Source of the DNA: Fusobacterium varium
GTDB lineage: Bacteria > Fusobacteriota > Fusobacteriia > Fusobacteriales > Fusobacteriaceae
DNA length: 64,000 nucleotides
Reading direction: 5' to 3'
NCBI GenBank assembly: GCA_002356455.1
Contig: AP017968.1
Coordinates: forward strand, 372,001-436,000
Below, one piece after another: positions 9,842 to 18,764 of the stretch. Every line of letters starts with the position of its first letter. Position 1 is the stretch's first letter. The position numbers and the translations under genes were made by a program. A model generated the notes under the pieces. The model did not search any database and was not told the DNA's origin. It worked only from the letters and a program-made list of their open reading frames with translations.

Positions 9842-10303
9842 TTAAAGGTTTAATTTAAAATATAGAACATTGTCCAAGGGATTTTCATAATAAGCTTCAA
9901 CCTCTTGAAAACCAGATTTTTTATAAAGAGCAACAGCTCCTTGCAGATTAGAAAGAGTATCCAGTACCATATATTTATATTTCAGCTCATGAGCATCATC
10001 TATAATTTTATTTACTAATTTTTTTCCTATTTTTAAATGTCTATATTCAGGTCTGACAAATAGCCTTTTCATTTCACAGCCATCATTTCCAAATTTTCTC
10101 AGAGCTATACAGCCAGCAGCTTTATTGTCATAATATGCAATATACAGTCTTCCATAAGGCATAGCATATTTTCCTGGAAGATTCTTTATTTCATCATCAT
10201 ATCCTTGAAAAGCAAGATTAACTCCAAGCATAGTGGTATATTCATTAAAAAGGAGTTTTATATTTTCTAAATCATCATAAGCAGCTTTGATATCTATTTT
10301 CAT
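9842..10303 (-). CDS. GNAT-family N-acetyltransferase
   Basis: This 153-aa protein has the GNAT fold. The acetyl-CoA binding loop is visible as VRPEYRHLKIGKKLV, and it is followed by the typical later strand and helix (YMVLDTLSNLQGAVALYKKSGFQEV). A CAGGAGG ribosome binding site precedes the ATG. It is divergent from the B3/B4-domain gene and ends only about 18 bp from the IS1182-like element. The substrate is unknown; small GNAT proteins of this type acetylate amino groups on metabolites or proteins. Confidence 0.85.
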   Translation of the reverse strand: MKIDIKAAYDDLENIKLLFNEYTTMLGVNLAFQGYDDEIKNLPGKYAMPYGRLYIAYYDNKAAGCIALRKFGNDGCEMKRLFVRPEYRHLKIGKKLVNKIIDDAHELKYKYMVLDTLSNLQGAVALYKKSGFQEVEAYYENPLDNVLYFKLNL

Positions 10304-10430
10304 TTTTCCTCCTGAAGTTTTTATGATATTTTAACGCAAAATAAATTTAAAGTCTATAAGTTTTATGAAAAAATAGTTTTTTAAATTTTTTTATGATATA
10401 GTTTAATTACCATAGAAATAGGAGGGAGAA

Positions 10431-11129
10431 ATGAAAAGATTTGTTATTGAAAATGAAGTATTTGAAATGTTTCCTCATTTAGAAATAGGAGTATTATCTT
10501 TTAAAAATGTTAATAATAGTGGAACTGGAAAAACACATATGCTAGAAACTGCTTGTAAATCCCTTTGTGAAAGATTAGCTTCTGAAGATAGTAAAACAGC
10601 TGAATATATAAAAGAGTACAGCCTTGCTATGAAAAAATTTAAAACAAAAAAAGGAGCTAAAGCTTCAATAGATGCAATGGCCTCAAGAATTGCAAAGGGG
10701 CATATATTAGGCTCGATAAATCCTCTTGTGGATATATATAATGTAATATGCTTAAAAAATCTTGTTACATGTGGTGGGGAGGATATGGACAAGATAGAAG
10801 GGGATATGGTATTATGTTTTGCCAAAGGAAATGAGGAATTTATTCCTTTAGGGGAAGAGGAAAATAAACCTCCAAAAGAAGACGAACTCATATATAGAGA
10901 TGACAAAGGAGCAGTAGTAAGAGGCTGGCTTTGGAGAGAAGCAGACAGAACCAAAATAACAGAAAATACTAAGAATGCACTTCTTTATATGGAATTAATA
11001 GATGAAAATAGAAAAGATGAATTTAAAAAAATAGTTAAGGAATTAGAAGAACTTGTACTCCTAGAATTAGGAGGTCAATGTAAATCTGCTATAATAGATA
11101 AAAATATTTCTGCATGTGAAATAGGATGA
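10431..11129 (+). CDS. B3/B4 tRNA-binding-like domain protein
   Basis: The 232-aa protein matches the stand-alone B3/B4 domain also found in the phenylalanyl-tRNA synthetase beta subunit. It has an opening EVFEMFPHLEIGVLSF, a central SINPLVDIYNVICLKN, and a late stretch with VVRGWLWREADRTKIT. Stand-alone members are small cytosolic proteins of unproven function, possibly nucleic-acid or tRNA related. A GGAGGGAG site lies just before the ATG. The gene ends in TGA directly before the infC promoter, so it is transcribed in the same direction as the translation operon but apparently separately. Confidence 0.85.
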   Translation: MKRFVIENEVFEMFPHLEIGVLSFKNVNNSGTGKTHMLETACKSLCERLASEDSKTAEYIKEYSLAMKKFKTKKGAKASIDAMASRIAKGHILGSINPLVDIYNVICLKNLVTCGGEDMDKIEGDMVLCFAKGNEEFIPLGEEENKPPKEDELIYRDDKGAVVRGWLWREADRTKITENTKNALLYMELIDENRKDEFKKIVKELEELVLLELGGQCKSAIIDKNISACEIG

Positions 11130-11142
11130 GTATAAAAAAAAC

Positions 11143-11170
11143 TTGACTTTATTTATGTTTCTGATATAAT
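11143..11170 (+). promoter_or_regulatory. Sigma-70 promoter of infC-rpmI-rplT
   Basis: TTGACT (11143-11148) and TATAAT (11165-11170) are separated by 16 bp. The long infC leader follows. Confidence 0.75.
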
Positions 11171-11371
11171 AATAAAGGAACTAAATAAAAGTTGGATAAA
11201 GAAGAAACGCCTGTTTCTCACCTTTTGGGCCTCTAAGGCTTACATTAGGTATAAAAAAAGATTTAATAGAGTACGAGATTTTAATCCTCTATATTTCAAT
11301 TTTAGGAGTAATAACAGGGCGTAGTATTGTCCTGTTTTTTTTATTGTGTAACTAAATGGAGGTGTTGAATT
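11171..11371 (+). promoter_or_regulatory. Attenuator-type 5' leader of the infC operon (L20-leader-like)
   Basis: About 200 bp of untranslated leader separate the promoter from infC. It contains a small hairpin (GAAAC gcct GTTTC near 11205-11217), a GCCT/AGGC stem, an ATAGAG/CTCTAT stem and a final Rho-independent terminator. CCTGTT at 11210-11215 is complementary to the upstream terminator arm AACAGG (11313-11318), so it could form an antiterminator. In Bacillus the same gene order is repressed by L20 binding to its leader. That this leader works the same way is an inference from gene order and architecture. Confidence 0.62.
11313..11342 (+). terminator. Leader terminator before infC
   Basis: AACAGG (11313-11318) pairs with CCTGTT (11331-11336), extended by inner G-U and C-G pairs, and a run of nine T follows. 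It lies 30 bp before the infC start, so it attenuates rather than ends the operon. Confidence 0.8.
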
Positions 11372-11878
11372 ATTTCTGAAAAAATTAGAATCAACGAAAA
11401 AATTAAAGGAAGAGAATTTAGAATTATCTCTTCAACAGGTGAACAATTAGGAGTTATGTCAGCTAATGAAGCTTTAGAGTTAGCAAGACAGGAAGATTTA
11501 GATCTAGTGGAGATTTCACCTACTGCGAAGCCGCCAGTATGTAAAATAATGGACTTCGGAAAATACAGATATGAACAAACAAGAAAAGCTAAGGAAGCTA
11601 AAAAGAATCAAAAACAAGTAGTAATAAAAGAAGTAAAAGTTACTGCTAGAATAGATACTCATGATTTAGAAACAAAAATGGGTCAAATTGAAAAATTCTT
11701 ATCTAAAGAAAATAAAGTAAAAGTTACTTTAGTTTTATTTGGAAGGGAAAGAATGCATGCTACACTTGGAATAGATACTCTAAATGAAATAGCAGAGAAA
11801 TTTGCTGAAACTGCAGATGTAGATAAAAAGTATAACGAAAAGCAAAAACACATTATATTAACACCTAAAAAGAGTTAA
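11372..11878 (+). CDS. infC: Translation initiation factor IF-3 (AUU start)
   Basis: The product is IF-3, which binds the 30S subunit and checks start codons. From ATT at 11372 the frame reads ISEKIRINEKIKGREFRI and so on for 168 aa, with family-typical stretches EDLDLVEISPTAKPPVCKIMD (partly: PPVCKIMDFGKYRYE) and VTLVLFGRERMHA. The first ATG (11456) would delete 28 conserved N-terminal residues. A GGAGGTG site at 11358-11364 sits seven bases before the ATT, and no in-frame ATG, GTG or TTG serves instead. An AUU start is a known feature of infC in other bacteria, where IF-3 limits its own synthesis by rejecting it. First gene of infC-rpmI-rplT. Confidence 0.95.
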   Translation: MSEKIRINEKIKGREFRIISSTGEQLGVMSANEALELARQEDLDLVEISPTAKPPVCKIMDFGKYRYEQTRKAKEAKKNQKQVVIKEVKVTARIDTHDLETKMGQIEKFLSKENKVKVTLVLFGRERMHATLGIDTLNEIAEKFAETADVDKKYNEKQKHIILTPKKS

Positions 11879-11920
11879 TAATTATATTAATATTTATATA
11901 TTCGAGAGGAGGGTATTATT

Positions 11921-12127
11921 ATGCCAAAAATGAAGACTCACAGAGGAGCAAAAAAGAGAATTAAAGTAACAGGGACTGGGAAATTTATTGTTAAACATTC
12001 TGGAAAAAGCCATATCTTAACTAAAAAAGATAGAAAAAGAAAAAATAGCCTAAAGAAAGATTTAGTAGTTACTGACACTTTAAAGAAACATATGCAAGGG
12101 TTACTACCATATGGAGTAGGAAGATAA
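11921..12127 (+). CDS. rpmI: 50S ribosomal protein L35
   Basis: This 68-aa basic protein begins MPKMKTHRGAKKRIKVTGTG and contains HILTKKDRKRK, both typical of bL35. Length is normal for the family. A GAGAGGAGGG site precedes the ATG. It lies between infC and rplT in the standard order. Confidence 0.98.
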   Translation: MPKMKTHRGAKKRIKVTGTGKFIVKHSGKSHILTKKDRKRKNSLKKDLVVTDTLKKHMQGLLPYGVGR

Positions 12128-12172
12128 TAAATAATTCAAATTTTTGAGATTTATATTTAGGAGGAAAAAACA

Positions 12173-12523
12173 ATGAGAGTTAAGACTGGAATAGTTAGAA
12201 GAAGAAAGCATAAAAAAATATTACAAGCAGCAAAAGGATTTAGAGGAGCATCTGGTGACGTTATAAAACAAGCTAAACAAGCTACAATGAAAGCAGCAGC
12301 TTACTCAACAAGAGATAGAAAAGTTAATAAAAGAAGAATGAGATCACTTTGGATCATCAGAATAAACTCAGCAGCTAGAATCAATGGATTAACTTACTCA
12401 ACTTTAATCAATGGATTAAAAAGAGCTGGAATCGTATTAGACAGAAAAGTTTTAGCAGATATTGCTTTAAACAATGCAGCTGAATTCACTAAATTAGCTG
12501 AAACTGCAAAAGCTGCTCTATAA
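12173..12523 (+). CDS. rplT: 50S ribosomal protein L20
   Basis: The 116-aa protein begins [18 protein letters not shown] and contains [16 protein letters not shown] and [16 protein letters not shown], which identify bL20. L20 binds 23S rRNA early in assembly and in Bacillus also represses its own operon through the leader. A GGAGG site is eight bases upstream. It is the last gene of the operon and a strong terminator follows. Confidence 0.98.
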   Translation: MRVKTGIVRRRKHKKILQAAKGFRGASGDVIKQAKQATMKAAAYSTRDRKVNKRRMRSLWIIRINSAARINGLTYSTLINGLKRAGIVLDRKVLADIALNNAAEFTKLAETAKAAL

Positions 12524-12536
12524 TTAATAAAATTAT

Positions 12537-12574
12537 GAGAGTATAAGGGAGTATTTTTGATACTCTCTTTTTTT
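12537..12574 (+). terminator. Terminator of infC-rpmI-rplT
   Basis: GAGAGTAT (12537-12544) pairs with ATACTCTC (12560-12567), followed by seven T. Confidence 0.85.
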
Positions 12575-12685
12575 TATTTCTTAGGAAATTATAATTTGAT
12601 AAATTTGTTGAAAAAATAAAAAATGTTAATTATTTTGTATTCATATTAGATATATTAATTGAATAAGATTAAAATTGACAGCACA

Positions 12686-12712
12686 AAACAGCTGATTGTT
12701 AATCAGCTGTTT
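12686..12712 (-). repeat. 3'-end palindrome of IS91-like copy 2
   Basis: AAACAGCTGATT and AATCAGCTGTTT form a perfect 12-bp stem with a three-base loop, overlapping the transposase stop codon. It is a candidate replication-origin end (oriIS-type) hairpin. It is absent from copy 1. Confidence 0.7.
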
Positions 12713-13919
12713 AGCGATATTCTTTCCAGCAAATGGAGCCTGTATGTATATTAAAATATGATATTTTTTTAACTTTCATTCTGGCATTACATTTAAAACA
12801 ATAAAAAGGATTTACTCCAAAAGCGTTCCATATTTCAAGTTGATAAAAAGTAGAATTGGAATATTTAGAGACATATTTTCTCATGAATTTCATGATGTTT
12901 TTAAGTTCTGATTTAATATTTCTAGAATAGATTCCAAAGCGCCTAATCATTTTGAAATGTTTAGGGGGAATGTGAATAATTAATTTGGAAAGAAATGTTT
13001 CCACATCTAAAGTAAGCTCAATTCTTTGTTTATCATCAGCAAGACTTTCATAATAGAAAGTAACCTTATTATCATAGAAATCAACAATTTTATATTCTGC
13101 GATAGGAGCTCTTGACAGATATCTGCCAATATATTTAATTGCATAAATATTATTATTTAAATCATTTTTTGCAACATTGAAAAAGAATCTTGTATTTTTG
13201 CGATAAAGGTAGTTAGCAGCAGCATAAGCTTTAGCTTTAATTTCAGGCTTGTCATAATTTCCAGATTTAACAATATCAATAACCATTTTTTTCCATTGTC
13301 CAGCAATGGAATTGACATGAAAATATTTTTTTTCAAGAAATTGGAAGTTTTTATTGAATCCACCTAAAGTAACAATAGCATGAATATGAGGGTTCCATTT
13401 AAGATCGCGCCCAAAGGTATGAATAACAGTAATCAATCCATAATGAATGATATCTGAGTTAGTAAAGTATTTAGAGGAATATTTTGAAATTTTATGAATT
13501 CTTTGATTTTTTGCTTTAATGTTATGAAATTGATATTTAAAAACATCATTAACAGCATAAGCAAGCTTAGTTAAAAGGTCTCTATCATAGAAGAAAAACA
13601 TTCTAAGTTCTTCAGGAATAGTAAAAAGGACACTTCTATGTTTAACATCAATAAGAGAAGTGGAAGTTTTTTCAGTTCAAACAGCAGAATAACGTTTACC
13701 ACAGGAAGGACAAAATCTAGATTTACAAGTAACTTTAATTTTATGCGCCTCATGACACTTAGGGCATTGAAGAGAGAGAAAAGATTTATCAATAGAACAA
13801 GCTAAGAATTTTTGAATAGTCTGTTTAACATCCTCAAAATGCTCATTTTTAAAATATTTCTTGATTTTACCTAAAAGATTTGTTATATTGATTTTAGAGA
13901 TAATATGTTTGATTTGCAT
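12711..13919 (-). pseudogene. IS91-like (HUH/Y2) transposase, copy 2, with the same in-frame TGA
   Basis: The frame is 403 codons, the same length as copy 1, with a TGA at the same codon (plus-strand 13677-13679). Zinc ligands (CPKCHEAHK, CKSRFCPSCGK), the HUH motif HIHAIVTLGG and YIGRYLSRAPIA are all kept. It differs from copy 1 by a handful of substitutions, for example CGKR here where copy 1 has CGKC. The rest of the frame is free of stops and frameshifts. This is unusual for a long-dead gene and leaves open readthrough, use of two polypeptides, or recent copying of a single mutant. Confidence 0.8.
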
Positions 13920-13971
13920 GAATGTCTCCTTTGTATAATTAGGGTGGTAACTATATTATACAAAAAAGAGA

Positions 13972-14006
13972 GCTGAGTAAAACATTTTTTTTAAATGTTA
14001 CTCAGC
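13972..14006 (-). repeat. Subterminal hairpin of IS91-like copy 2
   Basis: This is the same GCTGAGTAA/TTACTCAGC stem-loop as at 6756-6790, in opposite orientation, just inside the 5' end of the element. Confidence 0.7.
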
Positions 14007-14054
14007 TTTTTTTATTTTTTGAAAAAAATTTTTCTGCCTATTTTTAGAAAATAT

Positions 14055-14130
14055 TTGACAACTTGTATTTTTTTATGTTAATATTAAAACGTGAATACGT
14101 ATATAAGAATTATGTACGAATATACGAATA
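14055..14130 (+). promoter_or_regulatory. Promoter and possible operator repeats of the alcohol dehydrogenase gene
   Basis: TTGACA (14055-14060) and TAATAT (14079-14084) are 18 bp apart. Downstream lie the palindrome ATACGTAT (14095-14102) and a perfect tandem repeat of TACGAATA (14115-14122 and 14123-14130). Repeats just after a promoter suggest a regulator site; the regulator is unknown. Confidence 0.55.
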
Positions 14131-14151
14131 AAATATAAGAAGGGGGATAAA

Positions 14152-15294
14152 ATGATTTACTACATACCACCAATCAATTTACTAGGAAGAGGATGTCTTG
14201 CTGAACTTAAACAGCCATTATCTACAATGGGATGTAAAAAGGCTTTAGTTGTAAGTGATAAATTTCTTATGGGAAATGGAACAATAAAAAAAGTTACTGA
14301 TATATTAAAAGAGGCTGGAGTAGATTTTGTTGTCTATGATGAACCAAAACCAAATCCTACAGTAAAAAATGTTGAAGATGGATATAAGATATTAAAAGAT
14401 GAAAAATGTGACCTTGTTGTAAGTATTGGAGGAGGATCGCCTCAAGACTGTGGAAAAGCTATTGCTGTACTTGCAACTAATGGTGGAAATATAAAAGATT
14501 ATGAGGGAGTGAACAAAACTAAAAATAAATCACTTCCTATAATAGCTATAACTACTACAGCTGGAACATCTGCTGAAGTAACTATTAACTATGTAATAAC
14601 AGATGAAGAGAGACATGTAAAAATGATTATGGTAGATACAAACTCTCTTGCAGCAATAACAGTAAATGATCCTGAGCTTATGATGAGCAAGCCAGCTCCT
14701 CTTACAGCAGCAACAGGAATGGATGCTTTAACTCATGCAATAGAAGCAGTAGTAGCTAAAGGAGCAATGGATGTTACTGATTGTACAGCTCTATATGCTA
14801 TAAAAGAAATTTTTGACTATCTTCCAAGAGCAGTAAAAGATGGAAGTGATATAGAAGCTAGAGAGCAAATGTGTTACTCTTGTTTCTTAAATGGAATAGC
14901 ATTCAGTAATGCTGGACTTGGAAATGTACATGCAATGGCACACCAACTTGGAGGATTGTATGACCTTCCTCATGGTGTATGTAATGCTATGCTTCTTCCA
15001 ATAGTAGAAGAAGAAAATGCTAAAAATGCTCCTGAAAAATTCAGAGTAATAGCTCAGACTATTGGTTATGATGCAGCTGGTAAAACTGATAAAGAATGTG
15101 TAGACTATGTAATTGGTAGAATAAAAGCACTTTCTGAAGAAGTTGGAATACCTAAATCACTAAAAGAAGTAGGAGTAGACAACCCAGACTTTGAACTATT
15201 AGCTGAAAATGCTATGAAGGATGCTTGTGCTGGAGCAAACCCAGTATTCTTTGATAAAGAAAAACTTGTAGAGTTATTCAAAAAAATATCTTAA
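14152..15294 (+). CDS. Iron-containing (type III) alcohol dehydrogenase
   Basis: This 380-aa cytosolic NAD(P)-dependent enzyme belongs to the FucO/DhaT/YiaY group. The nucleotide-binding loop is VVSIGGGSPQDCGK, a conserved ITTTAGTSAEVT follows, and the metal site is spread over GMDALTHAIEA, NVHAMAHQLGG and LPHGVCNAML. It interconverts primary alcohols or diols and aldehydes, most likely to dispose of fermentation electrons. A GAAGGGGG site precedes the ATG. It is a single-gene unit with its own promoter and terminator. The exact substrate (ethanol, butanol, propanediol or lactaldehyde) cannot be read from the sequence. Confidence 0.92.
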   Translation: MIYYIPPINLLGRGCLAELKQPLSTMGCKKALVVSDKFLMGNGTIKKVTDILKEAGVDFVVYDEPKPNPTVKNVEDGYKILKDEKCDLVVSIGGGSPQDCGKAIAVLATNGGNIKDYEGVNKTKNKSLPIIAITTTAGTSAEVTINYVITDEERHVKMIMVDTNSLAAITVNDPELMMSKPAPLTAATGMDALTHAIEAVVAKGAMDVTDCTALYAIKEIFDYLPRAVKDGSDIEAREQMCYSCFLNGIAFSNAGLGNVHAMAHQLGGLYDLPHGVCNAMLLPIVEEENAKNAPEKFRVIAQTIGYDAAGKTDKECVDYVIGRIKALSEEVGIPKSLKEVGVDNPDFELLAENAMKDACAGANPVFFDKEKLVELFKKIS

Positions 15295-15330
15295 TAAAAA
15301 TCTTTCCACCAAATAAATAGATAAACTAAA

Positions 15331-15363
15331 GATGCTGAAGGAATTTTATCCTTTGGCATTTTT
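15331..15363 (+). terminator. Terminator of the alcohol dehydrogenase gene
   Basis: GATGCTGAAGGA pairs with TCCTTTGGCATT, including G-U pairs, and TTT follows. Confidence 0.65.
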
Positions 15364-15440
15364 AGTATTGAAATTTATATTTTCTATCTTATAAAATGAA
15401 GGAGGATAAGAAAATATTGAAAGAGTAACTAAGGAAAATA

Positions 15441-15463
15441 AAAAAGCTGCCAATAGGCAGCTA
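15441..15463 (-). terminator. Terminator of the 14-gene Ter operon
   Basis: On the minus strand GCTGCC and GGCAGC form a tight stem with a four-base loop, followed by TTTTTT. It lies about 20 bp after the last terD gene. Confidence 0.8.
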
Positions 15464-15482
15464 ATCATTGTTTAAAACTTTA

Positions 15483-16067
15483 TTATACATTTACACCATA
15501 GTTTTGACAAAGAGCTTTAAGTCCATTTTGATATCCTGCACCCACTGCATTAAATTTCCAGTCATTTCCATGTCTATAAATTTCGCAAACCACTATGGCT
15601 GTTTCAATAGAAAAATCTTCCATAAGATTAAATCTCAGCACTTCCTGTCCATCAGTATCAGTTTCATTTACCATTCTGGCTACTCTCACATAAGCATTTG
15701 ATACTTGACCAAAATTTTGTCTTCTGAATACTGCATCATGAATAGTTACTGTTATAGCTATTTTATGTATTTCCTGAGGAATTTTTCTGAAATCAATGAT
15801 AATTACTTCATCATCTCCATCGCCATCTCCAGTTAAATTATCTCCAGTATGAGTAACAGCACCATTATAAGCAGTAAGATTATTATAAAAAATAAAATCT
15901 TCATCTTTTAAAACTTTTTCATTTTTACCAAGTAAAAATGCTGAAGCATCTAAATCAAAATCATAACCGCCAGAATATTTATTAGTGTCCCAACCTAGTC
16001 CAATTAATGCCATAGTTATATTTTTATCAAGATTTACACGTTGTCCTTTTGATAAATTTACACTCAT
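15483..16067 (-). CDS. terD: TerD-family calcium-binding protein (distal copy)
   Basis: This 194-aa protein has a full TerD domain: [13 protein letters not shown] at the start, the acidic loop [11 protein letters not shown], and the second acidic site [15 protein letters not shown], both used for calcium in characterised TerD proteins. It ends with the usual [19 protein letters not shown]. It is the last gene of the operon, 19 bp after the P-type ATPase gene, and separated by three genes from the other three terD copies. An AAAGGGGA site lies before the ATG. TerD proteins are cytosolic or membrane-associated and take part in tellurite, envelope and phage stress responses. Confidence 0.93.
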   Translation of the reverse strand: MSVNLSKGQRVNLDKNITMALIGLGWDTNKYSGGYDFDLDASAFLLGKNEKVLKDEDFIFYNNLTAYNGAVTHTGDNLTGDGDGDDEVIIIDFRKIPQEIHKIAITVTIHDAVFRRQNFGQVSNAYVRVARMVNETDTDGQEVLRFNLMEDFSIETAIVVCEIYRHGNDWKFNAVGAGYQNGLKALCQNYGVNV

Positions 16068-16086
16068 TACATTTTCCCCTTTTTTT

Positions 16087-18732
16087 CTATTTTTTTATTA
16101 CAATTTTTTTTCTTATTATATCAACTGGTATAATTGTAAATGCCATAATAATTACTGCTGCCCATTCTTTTAAAGTTAAACCATAGCAGTTTAAGACAGC
16201 TCCTCCTAAGTATGTCATAATAACCTGTACAATTACAATAAGAATAATTATGTTAAGGAATCCTTTATTTTCAAAAATATTATCAAATAAATTAGTTTGC
16301 TCTGTTCTTGCATTGAAAGCATTAAAGACAGATATAAATATAAAGAAAGCAAAATATCCAGTCAGAAGATATTCATTATTTATTCCTGGTCTAAATAAAG
16401 CCTTTATTTGTGGTGTAAGAAGGAAGAACATACTTAGTATAAATGTCCAAATACTTCCTGTAAATATAGCACTCCACATATAGCTGCTGACAATATTTTC
16501 TTCTCTGCGTTTAGGTTTTTCCTGCATAAATCTTTTCAAAGCTGGTTCTCCTCCAAATGCCAGAGCTGCTAAAGTATCCATAACTAAATTTACCCATAAA
16601 ATTTGAGTAATTGAAAGTGGATTTTCCATTCCAAGTAAAGGAGAAACAAATGATACCATTACTGCAGCTACATTGATTGTAAGCTGAAATATTATAAATT
16701 TTCTAATGGAATTAAAAATTGTTCTTCCATAAAGAATAGCTTTTTCAATAGACATAAAGTTATCATCTAGGATAACAATATCTGAAGCTTCTTTAGCTAC
16801 TTCTGTACCACCACCCATAGCAAATCCAACATCAGCTTTTTTCAAAGCAGGAGAATCATTAACTCCATCTCCTGTCATTCCTACTACAAGATTCAGCTCT
16901 TGAGCTATTTTTACAAGTCTAGATTTATCACTAGGCAGAGCTCTTGACACTACTTTAATATTTTTCATTTGAGCAGCAATCTCATTATCTGTCATTTGAG
17001 CTAGTTCATCAGAAGTATAAACTAAATCTGTATCTTCAGTAAGAAGTCCAGCTTCTTCAGCAATAGCTACAGCAGTATCCTTTCTATCTCCAGTTATCAT
17101 TACTACTTGTATTCCTGCTCCTTGTACCTCTTTTATAGCAGAAATAGATTCAGGTCTTACTTCATCTCTAATACCTATAATACCAATTAAAGTACAATCT
17201 TCAATTTCTTTATCATCTTCATGTATTTTTTTTTCACAGCTTGCAAATGCTAATACTCTTATAGCTCTTCTAGCAAGCTCATTTATTATATTTTCTATTT
17301 TATCGTGGTCATTAAACTCTTTTTTCTCCCCTTCTTCAGTATAATAATATTTACATTTTGAAAGGAGTTTTTCAGGAGCTCCCTTTACTAATGTTATATC
17401 ACAATCTCCAGTTACAGAACAGGCAGAATATTTATTTGTACTATTAAATGGCAATGAACAGCAGACTTCAACATCCAAATCACAGCAGTTTTTTCCAACA
17501 AAGCCAAGAATAGCTCTTTCAGTAGCATTTCCTCCAACTATTTTAATATTATCTCCATCTCCTGTAATAAGGGCACTTGTATTTTTAAATATATTAAGAG
17601 AAAATATTTTTTTTAGTTCCTCAGAGATATGATCATATTTTTTAGTTTCCTTACCAGTTCCATCTACAAATAATATTGTTTCTAATTTTCCTTTTGTAAT
17701 AGTTCCTGTTTTATCTGAAAAAAGGATATTTAAGCTTCCAGCAGTTTCAATACCTACTATTTTTCTTACTAGTACATTGTCTTTCAGCATTTTAGACATA
17801 TTCAATGCTGATACAATAGCTATCATTAATGGAAGACCTTCTGGAACTGCCATAACTATAATGATAACTGCAAGCATAACAGCATGAATCAAGTCATTCA
17901 CTAAAACCATCCAGTTAGAACAATAAGCAATAATTCTTGCCATTTCAAAGCCATTATGTATTACAATTCTTTGAAATAAAAGTGCTATTGCTATTGCTAT
18001 ACCACCAATATACCCAAATTTACTTATATCATCTGCAAGTTTTCCAAGTTTTAATTTTAATGGAGATTCCCTATCATCATCTATTTGCAGCTCACTTGCT
18101 ATTTGACCATAAACACTCTTATCTCCAACTACAGTAACTTCCATCACAGCATTTCCAGAGCAGACAACTGCACCTCTGAATACTTTATATGGATTTAAAA
18201 AGTCCATTGAAGCTTCTTCATCTTTATAATTTTCTGGAAATGGTTTTTTAGTGGCTTCCTTAGTTTCGCCATTTAAAACAGATTGATCTACTTTAATAGT
18301 TCCATCTGTAATTATTCCATCTGCTGGAATTTTATCTCCAGATTGGAGTAAGACCCAATCTCCTACCACTATATCATTGATAGATATTTCAGTTACTTCA
18401 TTGTTTCTATATACTTTGCACATTATTCTTGAAGCTTCTTCTTGAAGCTTCTGGAAAGCATTTTCATTTCTATATTCGGAAAATGTAGAAACAAATGTAG
18501 CAAGTATGACAGCTACAGCTATACCAAAAGGCTCATACCATTCTGTTTGCCCCATGAATGTAAAAATAACATTGATAATTAGAGCTACACACAATATTTT
18601 TATCATTGGGTCGCCAAAGTTATCCTTTAGTTTATCAAAAAAACTTTCTGTTTCCTGTTCTGTAATTATGTTGCTACCAAATTTTTCTTTTGATGCTAGA
18701 ACTTCTAAATCCGTTAATCCCATCTTTTTCAA
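16087..18732 (-). CDS. Calcium-type cation-translocating P-type ATPase
   Basis: The 881-aa protein is a type II P-type ATPase of the PMCA/SERCA-like group. It has an N-terminal cation-ATPase domain, the actuator loop with [10 protein letters not shown], the phosphorylation site [10 protein letters not shown] (aspartate near residue 340), the hinge [21 protein letters not shown], and about ten membrane segments, including NMVLVN-type helices and the C-terminal set after 690. The predicted start is TTG at 18732, with AAGGAGG ten bases upstream; an ATG nine bases later is the alternative. It most likely exports calcium. Its place between the HAD gene and a terD gene ties calcium flux to the calcium-binding TerD proteins. 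Confidence 0.9.
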   Translation of the reverse strand: MKKMGLTDLEVLASKEKFGSNIITEQETESFFDKLKDNFGDPMIKILCVALIINVIFTFMGQTEWYEPFGIAVAVILATFVSTFSEYRNENAFQKLQEEASRIMCKVYRNNEVTEISINDIVVGDWVLLQSGDKIPADGIITDGTIKVDQSVLNGETKEATKKPFPENYKDEEASMDFLNPYKVFRGAVVCSGNAVMEVTVVGDKSVYGQIASELQIDDDRESPLKLKLGKLADDISKFGYIGGIAIAIALLFQRIVIHNGFEMARIIAYCSNWMVLVNDLIHAVMLAVIIIVMAVPEGLPLMIAIVSALNMSKMLKDNVLVRKIVGIETAGSLNILFSDKTGTITKGKLETILFVDGTGKETKKYDHISEELKKIFSLNIFKNTSALITGDGDNIKIVGGNATERAILGFVGKNCCDLDVEVCCSLPFNSTNKYSACSVTGDCDITLVKGAPEKLLSKCKYYYTEEGEKKEFNDHDKIENIINELARRAIRVLAFASCEKKIHEDDKEIEDCTLIGIIGIRDEVRPESISAIKEVQGAGIQVVMITGDRKDTAVAIAEEAGLLTEDTDLVYTSDELAQMTDNEIAAQMKNIKVVSRALPSDKSRLVKIAQELNLVVGMTGDGVNDSPALKKADVGFAMGGGTEVAKEASDIVILDDNFMSIEKAILYGRTIFNSIRKFIIFQLTINVAAVMVSFVSPLLGMENPLSITQILWVNLVMDTLAALAFGGEPALKRFMQEKPKRREENIVSSYMWSAIFTGSIWTFILSMFFLLTPQIKALFRPGINNEYLLTGYFAFFIFISVFNAFNARTEQTNLFDNIFENKGFLNIIILIVIVQVIMTYLGGAVLNCYGLTLKEWAAVIIMAFTIIPVDIIRKKIVIKK

Positions 18733-18764
18733 AATATTTTATCCTCCTTAGATGTTTTTTCTTC

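Larger units (their letters stand above)
12682..14015 (-). mobile_element. IS91-like element, copy 2 (apparently full length)
   Basis: This copy is in the opposite orientation to copy 1 and nearly identical to it from 14015 down to the end of the transposase frame. It keeps both terminal structures: the GCTGAGTAA hairpin at the 5' end and a perfect palindrome (12686-12712) at the 3' end. The exact 3' boundary is uncertain by a few bases because copy 1 is truncated there. IS91 elements move by rolling-circle replication and lack inverted terminal repeats, which fits two different end hairpins. Confidence 0.75.

Noticed and set aside
11456-11878. infC starting at the first ATG
   Set aside because: It would drop 28 conserved residues and lacks a ribosome binding site at the right distance.
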